A stretch of 64,000 nucleotides of DNA from Mycobacterium gallinarum (lineage in GTDB: Bacteria > Actinomycetota > Actinomycetes > Mycobacteriales > Mycobacteriaceae), in NCBI RefSeq assembly GCF_010726765.1, contig NZ_AP022601.1, positions 806,001 through 870,000 on the forward strand. Reading direction: 5' to 3'. The notes below the pieces were generated by a model that was not told the origin of the DNA, ran no database searches, and saw only the letters and a program-made list of their open reading frames with translations. Below, piece after piece: positions 48,697 to 59,928 of this stretch. Each line of letters begins with the position of its first letter. The stretch's first letter is position 1. The translations under genes were made by a program, and so were the position numbers.

Positions 48697-49446
48697 ATGT
48701 CCAGACCACCGATTCTGCTCCTACACGGCATGTTCAGCACCCCGAAGCTGCTGTCGGGCTGGGTGAGCCTGCTCGAGTCGGCCGGCTACCGAGTCCACGC
48801 ACCTGCGTATCCCGGCCACGATCCGGTCGACATGGCGGTCCTGTCGCGGGTTACGTTGTCCGACTACATCGCTGCCGCGCTCGCGGCCTACGACGAGTTG
48901 GACGAAGCGCCGATCGTGATCGGGCACAGCATCGGGGGTCTGGTCGCCCAGCATGTGGCGGCGGCCCGTGAGCCAAGAGCGGTGGTGCTGCTGGCGCCGG
49001 TGCCGCCCGGTGTGTTGTGGCCGCAGTTGCGCTCGTTGCCCCACCTGTTTCCGATCATGCCGAGTCTCCTCAAGGGCCGACCGGTGAAGCCGTCGGTGGA
49101 AACGTTTCGCGCGGTCCCGCTATTCGGGCTGCCCGGGGCGGAGCAGCAGGAGGTCATCGCCGGGTTTGTTCCCGATTCCGCACATGTGTTCCGCTCGATG
49201 AGCCTGGGCAGCCGCGACACCCGCGTCGATCCGCGCGCTGTGCACTGCCCGGTGTTGTGCGTCAGCGGCGGTGCCGATCGCAACGTCGCTACGTGGATCT
49301 CACGTCGCATCGCGCGCAGGTATTCGGCCCAGGATCACCACCACCCGGACCTGCCTCACTGGATCGTCGCGGACTCGGCGCTACCTCAGGTCGCGCCCCC
49401 GGTGCTGGCATGGCTCGACGCGCGAGTCACCGAATCCGTCAGTTGA
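48697..49446 (+). CDS. Alpha/beta hydrolase
   Basis: A 249-residue hydrolase. The oxyanion strand is ILLLHGMFSTP, the nucleophile Ser is in IVIGHSIGGLVAQ (about 75-87), and the catalytic acid lies near VLCVSGGADRNV; the His is probably in AQDHHHPDLPH. No signal peptide. Substrate unknown. It converges on the deaminase gene with an 8-bp overlap. Confidence 0.85.
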   Translation: MSRPPILLLHGMFSTPKLLSGWVSLLESAGYRVHAPAYPGHDPVDMAVLSRVTLSDYIAAALAAYDELDEAPIVIGHSIGGLVAQHVAAAREPRAVVLLAPVPPGVLWPQLRSLPHLFPIMPSLLKGRPVKPSVETFRAVPLFGLPGAEQQEVIAGFVPDSAHVFRSMSLGSRDTRVDPRAVHCPVLCVSGGADRNVATWISRRIARRYSAQDHHHPDLPHWIVADSALPQVAPPVLAWLDARVTESVS

Positions 49447-50026
49447 ACGGAATGTCGTTGTCGGCCTTGGAGTCTTGATACCGCTGCGACAGTCCGGCGT
49501 AGACATCGCGGATGCACCGGTCCTGCTCGAGCAGTCGGCTGCGCAGCGGTTCGGGTTCGGCGTCGACGAGGTCGCGGATCGAACGGCCGGTCCAGAACGC
49601 GTTGGTGTGCCGGTAGTTGCCGTCCTCGACGCCGAACACCTCTTGGAGGATTCTCAGGTCGTGGGGGATGCCGAATGCGTCGCGCGAATCCTGATACGTG
49701 AAGAAGTAGTAGAAATTGTCGAACCCGGCCCATGTGATGGCCGACAGGCACAGGGGGCAGGGTTCGTGGGTGGATAAGAACACCAGGTCGCGCGTGGCCG
49801 GCCGGTCTGGCAGTTCGTAGAACCGGTTGAGGGTGCTGATCTCGCCGTGCAGCAGCGGGTTGTCGGTCTCGCTGTTCGTGCCGCACAGCACCAGCGACAT
49901 ATCGGATTTGCGGAGCAGCGCGGCGCCGAACACCTTGTTGCCCGCCGCGACGCCACGCTCGGTCATCGGCAGGATGTCGCGCTCCATCACATCGAGCAGA
50001 CGCGATGCCACGGTCGGTCCTCCCAC
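49439..50026 (-). CDS. Cytidine/deoxycytidylate deaminase-fold nucleoside deaminase
   Basis: A 195-residue zinc deaminase. The HGE motif (LLHGEISTLNRF) provides the His ligand and proton-shuttle Glu, and THEPCPLCLSAI provides the two Cys ligands. The C-terminal half (about 100-195) is longer than in CDA or TadA and includes FWTGRSIRDLVD. GTG 50026 lies 6 nt after TAGGGT on the minus strand (leaderless). Its substrate is unclear; proximity to thyX, thyA and dfrA suggests nucleotide metabolism. Confidence 0.82.
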   Translation of the reverse strand: MGGPTVASRLLDVMERDILPMTERGVAAGNKVFGAALLRKSDMSLVLCGTNSETDNPLLHGEISTLNRFYELPDRPATRDLVFLSTHEPCPLCLSAITWAGFDNFYYFFTYQDSRDAFGIPHDLRILQEVFGVEDGNYRHTNAFWTGRSIRDLVDAEPEPLRSRLLEQDRCIRDVYAGLSQRYQDSKADNDIPFN

Positions 50027-50061
50027 GGCGTCACCCTAGCGCCGATGGCGGCGCCAGAAGG

Positions 50062-50361
50062 TCAGACGCAGTCCGCGCACACCAGTCTGTCGCCAGACTG
50101 CAGCGCGAGCCGGTTGCGGTGCTGCACCAGGAAGCAACTGGAGCAGGTGAATTCGTTGGCCTGCTTCGGGATCACCCGAACGGTGAGCTCTTCACCCGAC
50201 AGGTCGATGTCGGGCAGGTCGATCGCGTCGACGGCATCGCCGTCGTCGACATCGAGTACCGCCACGTCGACCTTGTCTCGCCGGCGCGCGGCGATCTCCT
50301 CCAGAGACTGGTCGCCTTCGTCCGTGTTCTGGGTACGGGGCGCGTCGTAATCAGTGGGCAT
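50062..50361 (-). CDS. DUF4193 protein
   Basis: A 99-residue actinobacterial protein starting MPTDYDAPR, with an acidic middle (DVDDGDAVDAIDLPDIDLSG) and a C-terminal zinc-ribbon pattern CSSC..CADC (ANEFTCSSCFLVQHRNRL..VCADCV). It fits DUF4193, of unknown function. ATG 50361 has GAGGGAGA 8 nt upstream, so the longer frame was rejected. It diverges from thyX. Confidence 0.88.
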   Translation of the reverse strand: MPTDYDAPRTQNTDEGDQSLEEIAARRRDKVDVAVLDVDDGDAVDAIDLPDIDLSGEELTVRVIPKQANEFTCSSCFLVQHRNRLALQSGDRLVCADCV

Positions 50362-50491
50362 CGGCCACTCTCCCTCCAAGTCCGGTGCTGCGTTAAACGC
50401 CGACCGAGGACCGCATAATTCCCTTCCGATCCGCAGCCCAAACCCGCACGTCAGTCCCAACCGTGACGAGGCGCTCGCGCTAGGGTGAGCC

Positions 50492-52171
<1,680 letters not shown>

Positions 52172-52172
<1 letters not shown>

Positions 52173-53851
52173 TGAACGGAGAACTCGCACCGCCGGGGCC
52201 ACTGGCCCCCGGGGGACTTCGGGTCACCGCGCTGGGCGGCATCAGCGAAATCGGCCGCAACATGACGGTTTTCGAGCATCTGGGCCGGCTCCTGATCGTC
52301 GACTGCGGTGTCCTGTTCCCGACGCACGATGAGCCCGGGGTCGATCTGATCCTGCCCGACCTTCGCCTGATCCAGGATCGTCTGGACGACGTCGAGGCAC
52401 TGGTGCTCACCCACGCGCACGAGGACCACATCGGTGCCATCCCGTTCCTGCTCAAGCTGCGTCCCGACATTCCGGTGGTCGGATCGAAGTTCACGCTGGC
52501 GCTGGTGAACGAGAAATGCCGCGAACACCGCATCAAGCCGGTGTTCGAGGAGGTGGACGAGGGTCAGAGCTCGAGGCACGGCGTGTTCGAATGCGAGTAC
52601 TTCGCCGTCAACCACTCCATCCCGGGCTGTCTGGCCATCGCGATCCACACCGGTGCGGGCACCGTGCTGCATACCGGCGACATCAAGCTCGACCAGTCGC
52701 CGCCCGACGGCAAGCCGACCGATCTGCCGGGCATGTCACGACTCGGTGATTCCGGAGTGGACCTGTTCCTGTGCGACTCGACGAACGCCGAGATCCCCGG
52801 AGTGGGGCCCTCGGAGAGCGAGATCGGCCCGAACATTCACCGGCTGATGCGTGGGGCACAGGGGCGCGTCATCGTGGCCTGCTTCGCATCGAATGTCGGT
52901 CGCGTGCAACAGATCATCGATGCGGCAGTGGCGCTGGGCCGCAAGGTGTCGTTCGTGGGCCGGTCGATGGTCCGCAACATGGGGATCGCCAAGGAGCTGG
53001 GCTACCTCACGCTCGCCAACGATGACGACATCATCGACATCGGCGCCGCGGAGACGATGGCTCCCGAACGCGTGGTGCTCGTGACCACGGGCACGCAGGG
53101 CGAAACGATGGCCGCGCTGTCGCGGATGTCGCGCGGTGAGCATCGCAGCATCACGCTGACGGCCGGCGATCTCATCATCATGTCGTCATCGCAGATACCG
53201 GGCAATGAGGAAGCGATCTTCGGCGTCCTGGATGCCCTGGCCAAGATCGGTGCCCGCGTGGTGACGAATGCCCATGTGCGCGTGCATGTCACCGGCCACG
53301 CCTACGCCGGGGAACTGCTCTTCCTCTACAACGGCGTCCGGCCGCGCAATGTGATGCCAGTGCACGGAACCTGGCGGATGCTTCGGGCCAACGCGGCGCT
53401 GGCGACACGCACCGGGGTGCCCGAGGAAAACATCGTGCTGGCCGAGAACGGTGTCAGCGTCGATCTGGTGGCGGGCCGGGCATCGGTCTCCGGTGCGGTG
53501 TCGACGGGCAAGATGTTCGTCGACGGACTCGTCCTCGGGGATGTCGGCGAGACGGTTATCGGTGAACGGCTCACGCTGTCTTCGGGTTTCATCGGAATCA
53601 CCGTCGTGCTGCGAAGCGGCACCGGTAAGCTGGCGTCGGCGCCGCAACTGCACTCGCGCGGTTTCTCGGAGGACCCGAAGTCGCTGGAACCCGCGACGCG
53701 GAAGGTCGAGGAAGCGCTGGAAGCCCTTGCCGCCGAACGGGTGACCGATATCAACCGCATCGCCCAGGCGGCACGGCGGGCGGTCGGCAAGTGGGTCGGC
53801 GAGTCCTATCGCCGCCAGCCGATGATCGTACCGACGGTCATCGAGATCTAG
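52172..53851 (+). CDS. rnj: Ribonuclease J
   Basis: A 559-residue metallo-beta-lactamase/beta-CASP nuclease with 5'-3' exo- and endonuclease activity. The zinc motif is LTHAHEDHIGAI (about 74-85), with CDSTNAEIPG and the beta-CASP region IVACFASNVGRVQQI; GHAYAGELLFLYNGVRPRN matches the C-terminal ligand region. GTG 52172 overlaps the dapA stop, so the two are coupled. RNase J works with PNPase and RNase E in mRNA decay and rRNA maturation. Confidence 0.95.
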
Positions 53852-53857
53852 CGGCGG

Positions 53858-54730
53858 TCAGGTCTTCTCGGCGTACGCCGTCCACTCCAGTTGCGACGCC
53901 GTGAGCTTGCGGCCCGACGGTTCGACGTAGTGACGTAAAAAGTAGTCCGGCCCCGCCTGTTCGATCAGCCGCCATCCGTACTGCGCGACGAACGCCGCGA
54001 TGTCGTCTGTTTCCAATCCGAACTTCCACAGCTGCTGCTTCTCGCGGAACCGGCGATACGCCGACCGGGCGCCGTACAGGTTCCTGCCGTCGATGAAATC
54101 CTGTCGCACGTAGGTGAACACCAGCCGGCTCGACGGCGCGGCGCTCCGCAGGTACTCGAACGTGGCATGCACCGCATCTGCGGTCAGGTACTGCGTCACG
54201 CCCTCCCACACGAAGAAGGCTCGATCGCCGCTGCGGTGTCCCGCCCTGGTCAGTTCGGCGGCCAGATCGTCACGCTCAAAATCCACCGGCACCAACCGAA
54301 CCGACGCAGGCGCCTCACCCAACACCCGGCGGACAGCAGCCTTCTTGCGTTCGATGTTCACCGGCAGGTCGACTTCGTACACCGGGACATCGGATCGCCG
54401 GGCGAGGCGATACGGCCTGGTGTCCATGCCGGCGCCCAGGATGACCACCGCATCGATATCGGGCAGCGCGTCGTCGAGCGTCTCGTCGATGAATCGCTTG
54501 CGACACGCCAGATTGGCCCACAACCCCTGGCCCGCTCGCTCCGTGGCGCCGATCATCAGCCGCCGCAGCGTAGCGAGCCGGGTCGCTTTCACGAGACCGC
54601 GCAGACCGGCGGGCAGGAACGCAAGAGCCAAGTCGTCGTCGACGAGCCGGCGTTCTGGTGCCTCGTACTGTTCGACGGCGGCCAGCACCATGGGGCCGAA
54701 AGCCGTTTGCGCGGGCCCGTTGTCGGCCAT
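53858..54730 (-). CDS. SAM-dependent methyltransferase of the mycobacterial class I (LCMT-like) group
   Basis: A 290-residue methyltransferase. RFIDETLDDALPDIDAVVIL leads to GAGMDTRPYRL (motif I), then VYEVDLPVNIERKKAAV and VPVDFERDDLA; FVWEGVTQYLTADAVHATF is the family's central block. These putative methyltransferases are expanded in mycobacteria, with unknown substrates. Its ATG overlaps the SDR stop, making it the last gene of a three-gene minus-strand operon. It converges with RNase J. Confidence 0.87.
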   Translation of the reverse strand: MADNGPAQTAFGPMVLAAVEQYEAPERRLVDDDLALAFLPAGLRGLVKATRLATLRRLMIGATERAGQGLWANLACRKRFIDETLDDALPDIDAVVILGAGMDTRPYRLARRSDVPVYEVDLPVNIERKKAAVRRVLGEAPASVRLVPVDFERDDLAAELTRAGHRSGDRAFFVWEGVTQYLTADAVHATFEYLRSAAPSSRLVFTYVRQDFIDGRNLYGARSAYRRFREKQQLWKFGLETDDIAAFVAQYGWRLIEQAGPDYFLRHYVEPSGRKLTASQLEWTAYAEKT

Positions 54731-55542
54731 CAGCGCTTGTTGACCGATCCGGCATCCACGGGCAGCGCCACGCCGGTGATGTAGCGAGCTTCGTCGGAAA
54801 CCAGCCACGCGACGGCGTTGGCGATGTCCTCCGGCTGCAGAACCTGAACGGGCAGCGCGTTACCCATATCCTGTGGGCTCTTCTCCGCTATGCTCCCCAG
54901 CCACTGCCGGGTGGCCTCGTTGTTGATCATCGGGGTGTCGACACCGGCCGGATGTACCGAATTGACCCGAATGCTGTGCGGGGCAAGCAGATTGGCGTAG
55001 AGCCGCATCAACCCGACGATGCCGTGTTTGGCCGCGACGTATCCGATGGCGCCGGGGTCGTCGCTGCCCATCCCGACGAGACCCACGACCGAACTGGTCA
55101 GCACGATCGACCCGCCGTCGCCCTGCTCTTTCAGCGTGGGTATCGCCACCTCCACGGTGTGATGGACGCCCGTGAGATTGACGTCGATCACGTCACGCCA
55201 GGCGTCCTCGGCTGATTGCATCGGTGCGATACCGGCGTTGGCGATGACGATGTCCAGCCGGCCGAATTCGTCGACGCCGGTCTGCAGCGCGCTCTTCAGC
55301 GCGTTTTGGTCGCGAACATCGGCCCGCTGCGCCACGATTCGCGCGCCGGTGTCCTCGACGAGCTTGACCGTGAGCGCCAGATCGTCGGGAGTGGCCAGGG
55401 GATAGGGCACCGACGCGATCTGGGCGCAGATGTCGACGGCGATGATGCTCGCGCCGTCGGCGGCCAGCCTGACCGCCTCGGCGCGGCCCTGACCCCGGGC
55501 GGCACCGGTGATGAACGCGACCTTGCCGTCGAGGGCGCGCAT
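54730..55542 (-). CDS. Mycofactocin-type short-chain dehydrogenase
   Basis: A 270-residue SDR. The cofactor loop [51 protein letters not shown] and the YVAAKHG active site match the mycofactocin-coupled SDR subfamily, which keeps its nicotinamide bound and needs mycofactocin as electron acceptor. The assignment is by motif, without search. The ATG overlaps the monooxygenase stop by one base. Substrate unknown, probably an alcohol. Confidence 0.83.
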   Translation of the reverse strand: MRALDGKVAFITGAARGQGRAEAVRLAADGASIIAVDICAQIASVPYPLATPDDLALTVKLVEDTGARIVAQRADVRDQNALKSALQTGVDEFGRLDIVIANAGIAPMQSAEDAWRDVIDVNLTGVHHTVEVAIPTLKEQGDGGSIVLTSSVVGLVGMGSDDPGAIGYVAAKHGIVGLMRLYANLLAPHSIRVNSVHPAGVDTPMINNEATRQWLGSIAEKSPQDMGNALPVQVLQPEDIANAVAWLVSDEARYITGVALPVDAGSVNKR

Positions 55543-55856
55543 TACGGACGCAGTGCACCCTTCGAGGGATCGCCGCCGACGACCGGCTGCAGCATCTTGA
55601 TGTCAGGTGCGCCGTCGAGGAGCTCGCCGACGGTGCCGAACAGCGTCGCGACGGCCGGCGCCTGGCTGTGGGCCGTCAACGCATCGGCGTCGGCCCACTG
55701 CTCGACGAAGACGAAGGTGCCGTCAGCCTCGTGCAGTGCGTAGAGGTCACAGCCGGGTTCGGAATGCACCGCCTCGATGGCCTGCTTGCATGCTTCCCGG
55801 ACGGCGTCCACCGACTCGGGTTTTGCCTTCATGGTTGCGACGACGACGATGGGCAT
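55542..55856 (-). CDS. Antibiotic biosynthesis monooxygenase-fold protein
   Basis: A 104-residue ferredoxin-like ABM protein. [55 protein letters not shown] match the family. Members oxidise quinol-type substrates or act as small dimeric scavengers. It is the first gene of the monooxygenase-SDR-methyltransferase operon, so the three may modify one compound. Confidence 0.86.
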   Translation of the reverse strand: MPIVVVATMKAKPESVDAVREACKQAIEAVHSEPGCDLYALHEADGTFVFVEQWADADALTAHSQAPAVATLFGTVGELLDGAPDIKMLQPVVGGDPSKGALRP

Positions 55857-56074
55857 GGGCGGTGAACTCCTCGGTGAGTGCTGGCCAGATGTGAGATCAC
55901 CCTACTCAGCGAACCTAACTAAATCGCGCCTACCCGGTGCTCAGGCCAGGTCGACCCACGTGCGGGTGCCTGAGCAGGTGATATGCGATGTTGATCCAGG
56001 TCAGCGATTGATACCGTTCTGTGACCCGTGTGGCAGATGGTGATTGTGGGGCTATTGCGACTAGTCTTACAGGC
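55857..56074 (+). promoter_or_regulatory. ftsK upstream region
   Basis: This 218-bp divergent gap has no gene. CTCAGGC and GCCTGAG form a spaced inverted repeat at about 55940-55974. A TAGTCT box (56062-56067) sits 7 nt before ATG 56075, so ftsK too may be leaderless. Confidence 0.4.
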
Positions 56075-58567
56075 ATGCCCAGTAAGACCGCCGCGCGTTC
56101 CGGCAGCCGCTCTAGCAGGTCAAAGTCCGGCGCGCGGACCACCCAGAAGCGCAAGCCGGCGCCGCGGCGGGGCCCGTCACCGGTGTCGTCGGCCGGCGCC
56201 ACCGTGGGACGTGGGGTGCGTGCGGGCTGGCTGATGCTGGCCAAGGGCGCCGGGTCGACGGCGCGGTCCGTCGGCCGGGCCCGCGAGCTCGAGCCCGGTC
56301 ACCGTCGCGACGGCATCGCGCTGGCCCTGCTCGGCATCGCCGTGGTGATCGCCGCGAGCTCATGGTTCGACGCGGCCCGTCCCGTCGGCGCGTGGATCGA
56401 CACCTTCCTGCGGGTGCTCATCGGCTCCTCGGTCGCATTGGTGCCGATCGCACTCGCCGCGGCCGCCGTCGTGCTGATGCGCACCGAGCCCAACCCCGAC
56501 TCCCGGCCGCGCCTGATACTCGGCACGGCGATGATCGTGCTGCCCGTCCTGGGGCTGTGGCATCTGTGGGCGGGATCCCCTGCCGAACCCGTCGCGCGAC
56601 AGCACGCCGCCGGCTTCATCGGGTTCGCCATCGGCGGCCCGTTGTCCGACGGGCTGACCGTGTGGATCGCCATGCCGCTGCTGGTGATCGGTGCACTCTT
56701 CGGTCTGCTGTTGGTGACCGGCACAACGATTCGCGAAGTGCCCGAAGCGGTTCGGAGCATGCTGTCGACGCGTTCGTTCCGCGGTGAGTACTACGACGAT
56801 GACGAGTACTACGACGAAGAAAACCCTGCTGTCGCCGCCGGCTCCGACGATTTCTCGGACGGGTACTACGACGACCCCGCCGGTTACGGCGACGACGAGG
56901 CGACGGCCTGGCCTTCCGGAGCCGGGGGGCCGGCGACTTTCAACGGCGGCACGCCGATGGAGAACTACCCGATCGAGGACGAGACACCGACCATTCCCGA
57001 GCCCGCCGCCAGGGCGCGCAAGAAGAAGACGGCCAAGCCCAAGATCGTCGACCGGGTCGTCGAGGGGCCGTACACGCTGCCGTCGCTCGACCTGCTGATC
57101 GCGGGCGATCCCCCGAAACGGCGCAGCGCGGGCAACGACCGGATGATCGAGGCGATCACCGAGGTGCTCGAGCAATTCAAGGTGAACGCCACGGTGACCG
57201 GCTGCACACGCGGGCCGACCGTCACCCGCTACGAGGTCGAGCTGGGCCCCGGCGTCAAGGTCGAGAAGATCACCGCGCTACAACGCAATATCGCCTACGC
57301 CGTCGCGACCGAGAGCGTCCGCATGCTCGCGCCGATCCCGGGCAAGTCCGCCGTGGGCATCGAGGTGCCCAACACCGACCGAGAGATGGTCCGGCTGGCA
57401 GACGTTTTGACCGACCCGGGTACCCGTGCCGACCACCACCCCTTGGTGATCGGCCTCGGAAAGGACATCGAGGGCGAGTACATCTCGGCCAACCTCGCCA
57501 AGATGCCGCACCTGCTGGTGGCCGGATCGACCGGCTCGGGCAAGTCGAGCTTCGTCAACTCGATGCTCGTGTCGCTGCTGGCGCGCGCGACTCCCGAGGA
57601 AGTCAGGATGATCCTGATCGACCCGAAGATGGTGGAACTGACGCCCTACGAAGGTATTCCGCATCTGATCACCCCCATCATCACGCAGCCGAAGAAGGCG
57701 GCCGCGGCGCTGGCATGGCTGGTCGAGGAGATGGAGCAGCGCTACCAGGACATGCAGGCGTCGCGTGTGCGCCACATCGACGACTTCAACAAGAAGGTTC
57801 GGTCGGGGGAGATCACCGCGCCGCTGGGCAGCCAGCGTGAGTACAAGCCGTACCCCTACATTCTCGCGATCGTCGACGAGCTCGCCGACCTGATGATGAC
57901 CGCACCACGTGACGTCGAGGACGCCATCGTGCGCATCACGCAGAAGGCCCGCGCCGCGGGCATCCACTTGGTGCTCGCCACTCAGCGGCCGTCGGTGGAC
58001 GTCGTCACCGGGCTCATCAAGACCAACGTTCCGTCGCGACTGGCGTTCGCGACGTCGTCGCTGACCGACAGCCGCGTGATCCTCGACCAGCAGGGCGCCG
58101 AGAAGCTCATCGGTATGGGTGACGGGCTGTTCCTGCCGATGGGCGCGAACAAGCCGATCCGTCTGCAGGGCGCGTTCATCACCGACGAGGAGATCCACGC
58201 CGTCGTCGAAGCCACAAAGTCCCAGGCCGAGCCGGAATACACCGAGGGCGTCACCGCCGCCAAGACCACCAGCGAGCGCACCGACGTCGACCCCGACATC
58301 GGCGATGACATGGACGTGTTCCTGCAGGCGGTCGAGCTGGTCGTGTCCAGTCAGTTCGGTTCGACGTCGATGCTGCAGCGCAAGCTGCGCGTGGGCTTCG
58401 CCAAGGCGGGCCGGCTGATGGACCTGATGGAGACCCGCAACATCGTCGGCCCCAGCGAGGGATCCAAGGCGCGCGAGGTGTTGGTCAAGCCCGACGAGTT
58501 GGCGGGCACGCTCATGTTGATCCGCGGCGGCTCGGGCGACTCGGCGGGCGACGACGACGAGGGGTGA
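56075..58567 (+). CDS. ftsK: DNA translocase FtsK
   Basis: An 830-residue septal DNA pump. The basic N-terminus (1-75) is followed by four or more TM helices (about 85-225). A short acidic linker (DDDEYYDEENPAVAAGSDDF) leads to alpha, beta RecA-like and gamma domains. Walker A is LLVAGSTGSGKSSFVNSML (about 485-503), Walker B LAIVDELADLMM, and LVLATQRPSVDVVTG is strongly conserved. The C-terminal winged helix (ASVMLQRKLRVGFAKAGRLM-like, about 765-825) reads KOPS sites. I chose ATG 56075 (MPSKTAARS). Confidence 0.95.
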   Translation: MPSKTAARSGSRSSRSKSGARTTQKRKPAPRRGPSPVSSAGATVGRGVRAGWLMLAKGAGSTARSVGRARELEPGHRRDGIALALLGIAVVIAASSWFDAARPVGAWIDTFLRVLIGSSVALVPIALAAAAVVLMRTEPNPDSRPRLILGTAMIVLPVLGLWHLWAGSPAEPVARQHAAGFIGFAIGGPLSDGLTVWIAMPLLVIGALFGLLLVTGTTIREVPEAVRSMLSTRSFRGEYYDDDEYYDEENPAVAAGSDDFSDGYYDDPAGYGDDEATAWPSGAGGPATFNGGTPMENYPIEDETPTIPEPAARARKKKTAKPKIVDRVVEGPYTLPSLDLLIAGDPPKRRSAGNDRMIEAITEVLEQFKVNATVTGCTRGPTVTRYEVELGPGVKVEKITALQRNIAYAVATESVRMLAPIPGKSAVGIEVPNTDREMVRLADVLTDPGTRADHHPLVIGLGKDIEGEYISANLAKMPHLLVAGSTGSGKSSFVNSMLVSLLARATPEEVRMILIDPKMVELTPYEGIPHLITPIITQPKKAAAALAWLVEEMEQRYQDMQASRVRHIDDFNKKVRSGEITAPLGSQREYKPYPYILAIVDELADLMMTAPRDVEDAIVRITQKARAAGIHLVLATQRPSVDVVTGLIKTNVPSRLAFATSSLTDSRVILDQQGAEKLIGMGDGLFLPMGANKPIRLQGAFITDEEIHAVVEATKSQAEPEYTEGVTAAKTTSERTDVDPDIGDDMDVFLQAVELVVSSQFGSTSMLQRKLRVGFAKAGRLMDLMETRNIVGPSEGSKAREVLVKPDELAGTLMLIRGGSGDSAGDDDEG

Positions 58568-58575
58568 GCGATTTC

Positions 58576-58613
58576 GGCGCGCAAACCGTCGCTGAAGCGA
58601 TCGTCAGCGCGCC
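58576..58613. terminator. Convergent terminator between ftsK and argA-type gene
   Basis: GGCGCGC (58576-58582) and GCGCGCC (58607-58613) are perfect 7-bp arms. Between them TCGCT/AGCGA (58589-58600) gives a smaller inner hairpin. No U tract. It lies in the 53-bp gap between two converging genes and would act from both sides. Confidence 0.55.
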
Positions 58614-58620
58614 CAATTCG

Positions 58621-59130
58621 CTACAGGGTGAGCAGCATTCGGGTGTTGCCGAGGATGTTCGGCTTGACGTAGGACAGGTCGAGGAACTCGGCCACGCCGG
58701 TGTCATACGAGCGGCACATCTCCTCGAAGACCTCAGCCGTGACCGGGGTGCCGTCGATCTCCTGGAAGCCGTGTCGGCTGAAGAATGCGACTTCGAAGGT
58801 CAGGACGAAGATGCGCTCCAGATGCAGATCTCTGGCCACGTCCAGCAGCCGGTCGACGATCGCGTGCCCGACCCCTTGACCCCTGACCTTCGGGTGCACT
58901 GCGACCGTGCGCACTTCGCCGAGGTCCGACCACAGCACGTGCAGGGCGCCACACCCGATCAGTTCGCCGTCGAGCTCGGCGACCCAGAACTCCTGGACAG
59001 CCTCGTAAAGCGTCACCAGATTCTTCTCCAGCAGGATCTTGCCGGAGTAGATGTCGACCAGAGCCTTGATCGCAGGCACATCCGATGTTCTGGCCCGCCG
59101 GATGGCGACCTGTGCGGGATCTGCGCTCAC
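58621..59130 (-). CDS. argA: Amino-acid (glutamate) N-acetyltransferase, GNAT family
   Basis: A 169-residue GNAT enzyme (Rv2747-like) that acetylates glutamate or glutamine for arginine synthesis. The acetyl-CoA loop is VRTVAVHPKVRGQGVGHAIV. IRRARTSDVPAIKALVDIY at the start and VKPNILGNTRMLL at the end are conserved among mycobacteria. GTG 59130 (MSADPAQVAIRRA..) was chosen by length; the longer frame crosses the pgsA3 promoter. It diverges from pgsA3 with 41 bp between starts. Confidence 0.9.
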   Translation of the reverse strand: MSADPAQVAIRRARTSDVPAIKALVDIYSGKILLEKNLVTLYEAVQEFWVAELDGELIGCGALHVLWSDLGEVRTVAVHPKVRGQGVGHAIVDRLLDVARDLHLERIFVLTFEVAFFSRHGFQEIDGTPVTAEVFEEMCRSYDTGVAEFLDLSYVKPNILGNTRMLLTL

Positions 59131-59171
59131 ACGTGGAGGGTATCCGTCACAGCAACGGATATTCTGTTGCG

Positions 59172-59768
59172 GTGCCAGGCGAACCCACGACTGATCCCGT
59201 GGTGCCACGTGCCCGCGTCGCGAACATCGCCAATGTGCTCACCGGTATCCGGCTGGCGTTGGTCCCGGTGTTCCTGGTTGTCCTGTTCGTCGCTGACGGC
59301 CACGAAACGTTCTGGCGGATAGCCGCATTCATTGTGTTCACGGTTGCGGTGATCACGGATCGGTTCGACGGTGCACTGGCCCGCAGCTATGGGATGGTCA
59401 CCGAATTCGGCACTTTGATCGACCCGATCGCCGACAAAGCTCTCATCGGTGCGGCTTTGATCGGCCTTTCGATCCTCGGCGAGATGCCGTGGTGGGTGAC
59501 CATCGTGATCATGACGCGCGAGATCGGCATCACAGTTCTGCGCTTCGCGGTGCTGCGGCATGGTGTCATTCCGGCCAGTCGCGGCGGAAAGCTGAAAACC
59601 CTCGTCCAGGGCGTGGCGATCGGTCTGTTCGTGCTGCCCCTGTCGGGTCCCTGGCTCACCGGGGCCTGGGTGGTGATGGGGGCGGCCGTCATCCTGACGG
59701 TGATCACCGGCATCGACTACGTCGTCTCGGCCATTCGCGATTCGCGCGCACGCCCCGCCGCGCACTGA
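59172..59768 (+). CDS. pgsA3: CDP-alcohol phosphatidyltransferase PgsA3
   Basis: A 198-residue membrane enzyme, the likely phosphatidylglycerophosphate synthase of the CDP-alcohol family. The signature DGxxARx8Gx3Dx3D is complete (DGALARSYGMVTEFGTLIDP..AD). Four to five TM segments follow. It begins ANIANVLTGIRLALVPVFLV after 12 polar residues. GTG 59172 lies 6 nt after TATTCT (59160-59165), leaderless. clgR follows after 160 bp with its own stress promoter. Confidence 0.92.
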   Translation: MPGEPTTDPVVPRARVANIANVLTGIRLALVPVFLVVLFVADGHETFWRIAAFIVFTVAVITDRFDGALARSYGMVTEFGTLIDPIADKALIGAALIGLSILGEMPWWVTIVIMTREIGITVLRFAVLRHGVIPASRGGKLKTLVQGVAIGLFVLPLSGPWLTGAWVVMGAAVILTVITGIDYVVSAIRDSRARPAAH

Positions 59769-59823
59769 GTTCAGTCCGTTGTACAGCGGTTTCGCCTCGA
59801 ACGGCGGCTATTTGCGCCATCCG

Positions 59824-59850
59824 GGAACCACCCGCATGCCCGCGGCGTTG
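59824..59850 (+). promoter_or_regulatory. Sigma-E-type promoter of the clgR-pspA-pspM operon
   Basis: GGAACC (59824-59829), a 16-bp spacer and CGTTG (59846-59850) match the mycobacterial sigma-E pattern GGAAC-N16-18-GTT. Transcription would start near 59857, about 72 nt before ATG 59929. In M. tuberculosis clgR is known to be sigma-E-controlled. Confidence 0.8.
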
Positions 59851-59928
59851 CCCTAATACAAAGATCCAATGTCGCCGCCGGGGCGGCTCCGGCGACCCAG
59901 AGACGGACCTCTCGAAAGGGGAGCACGT

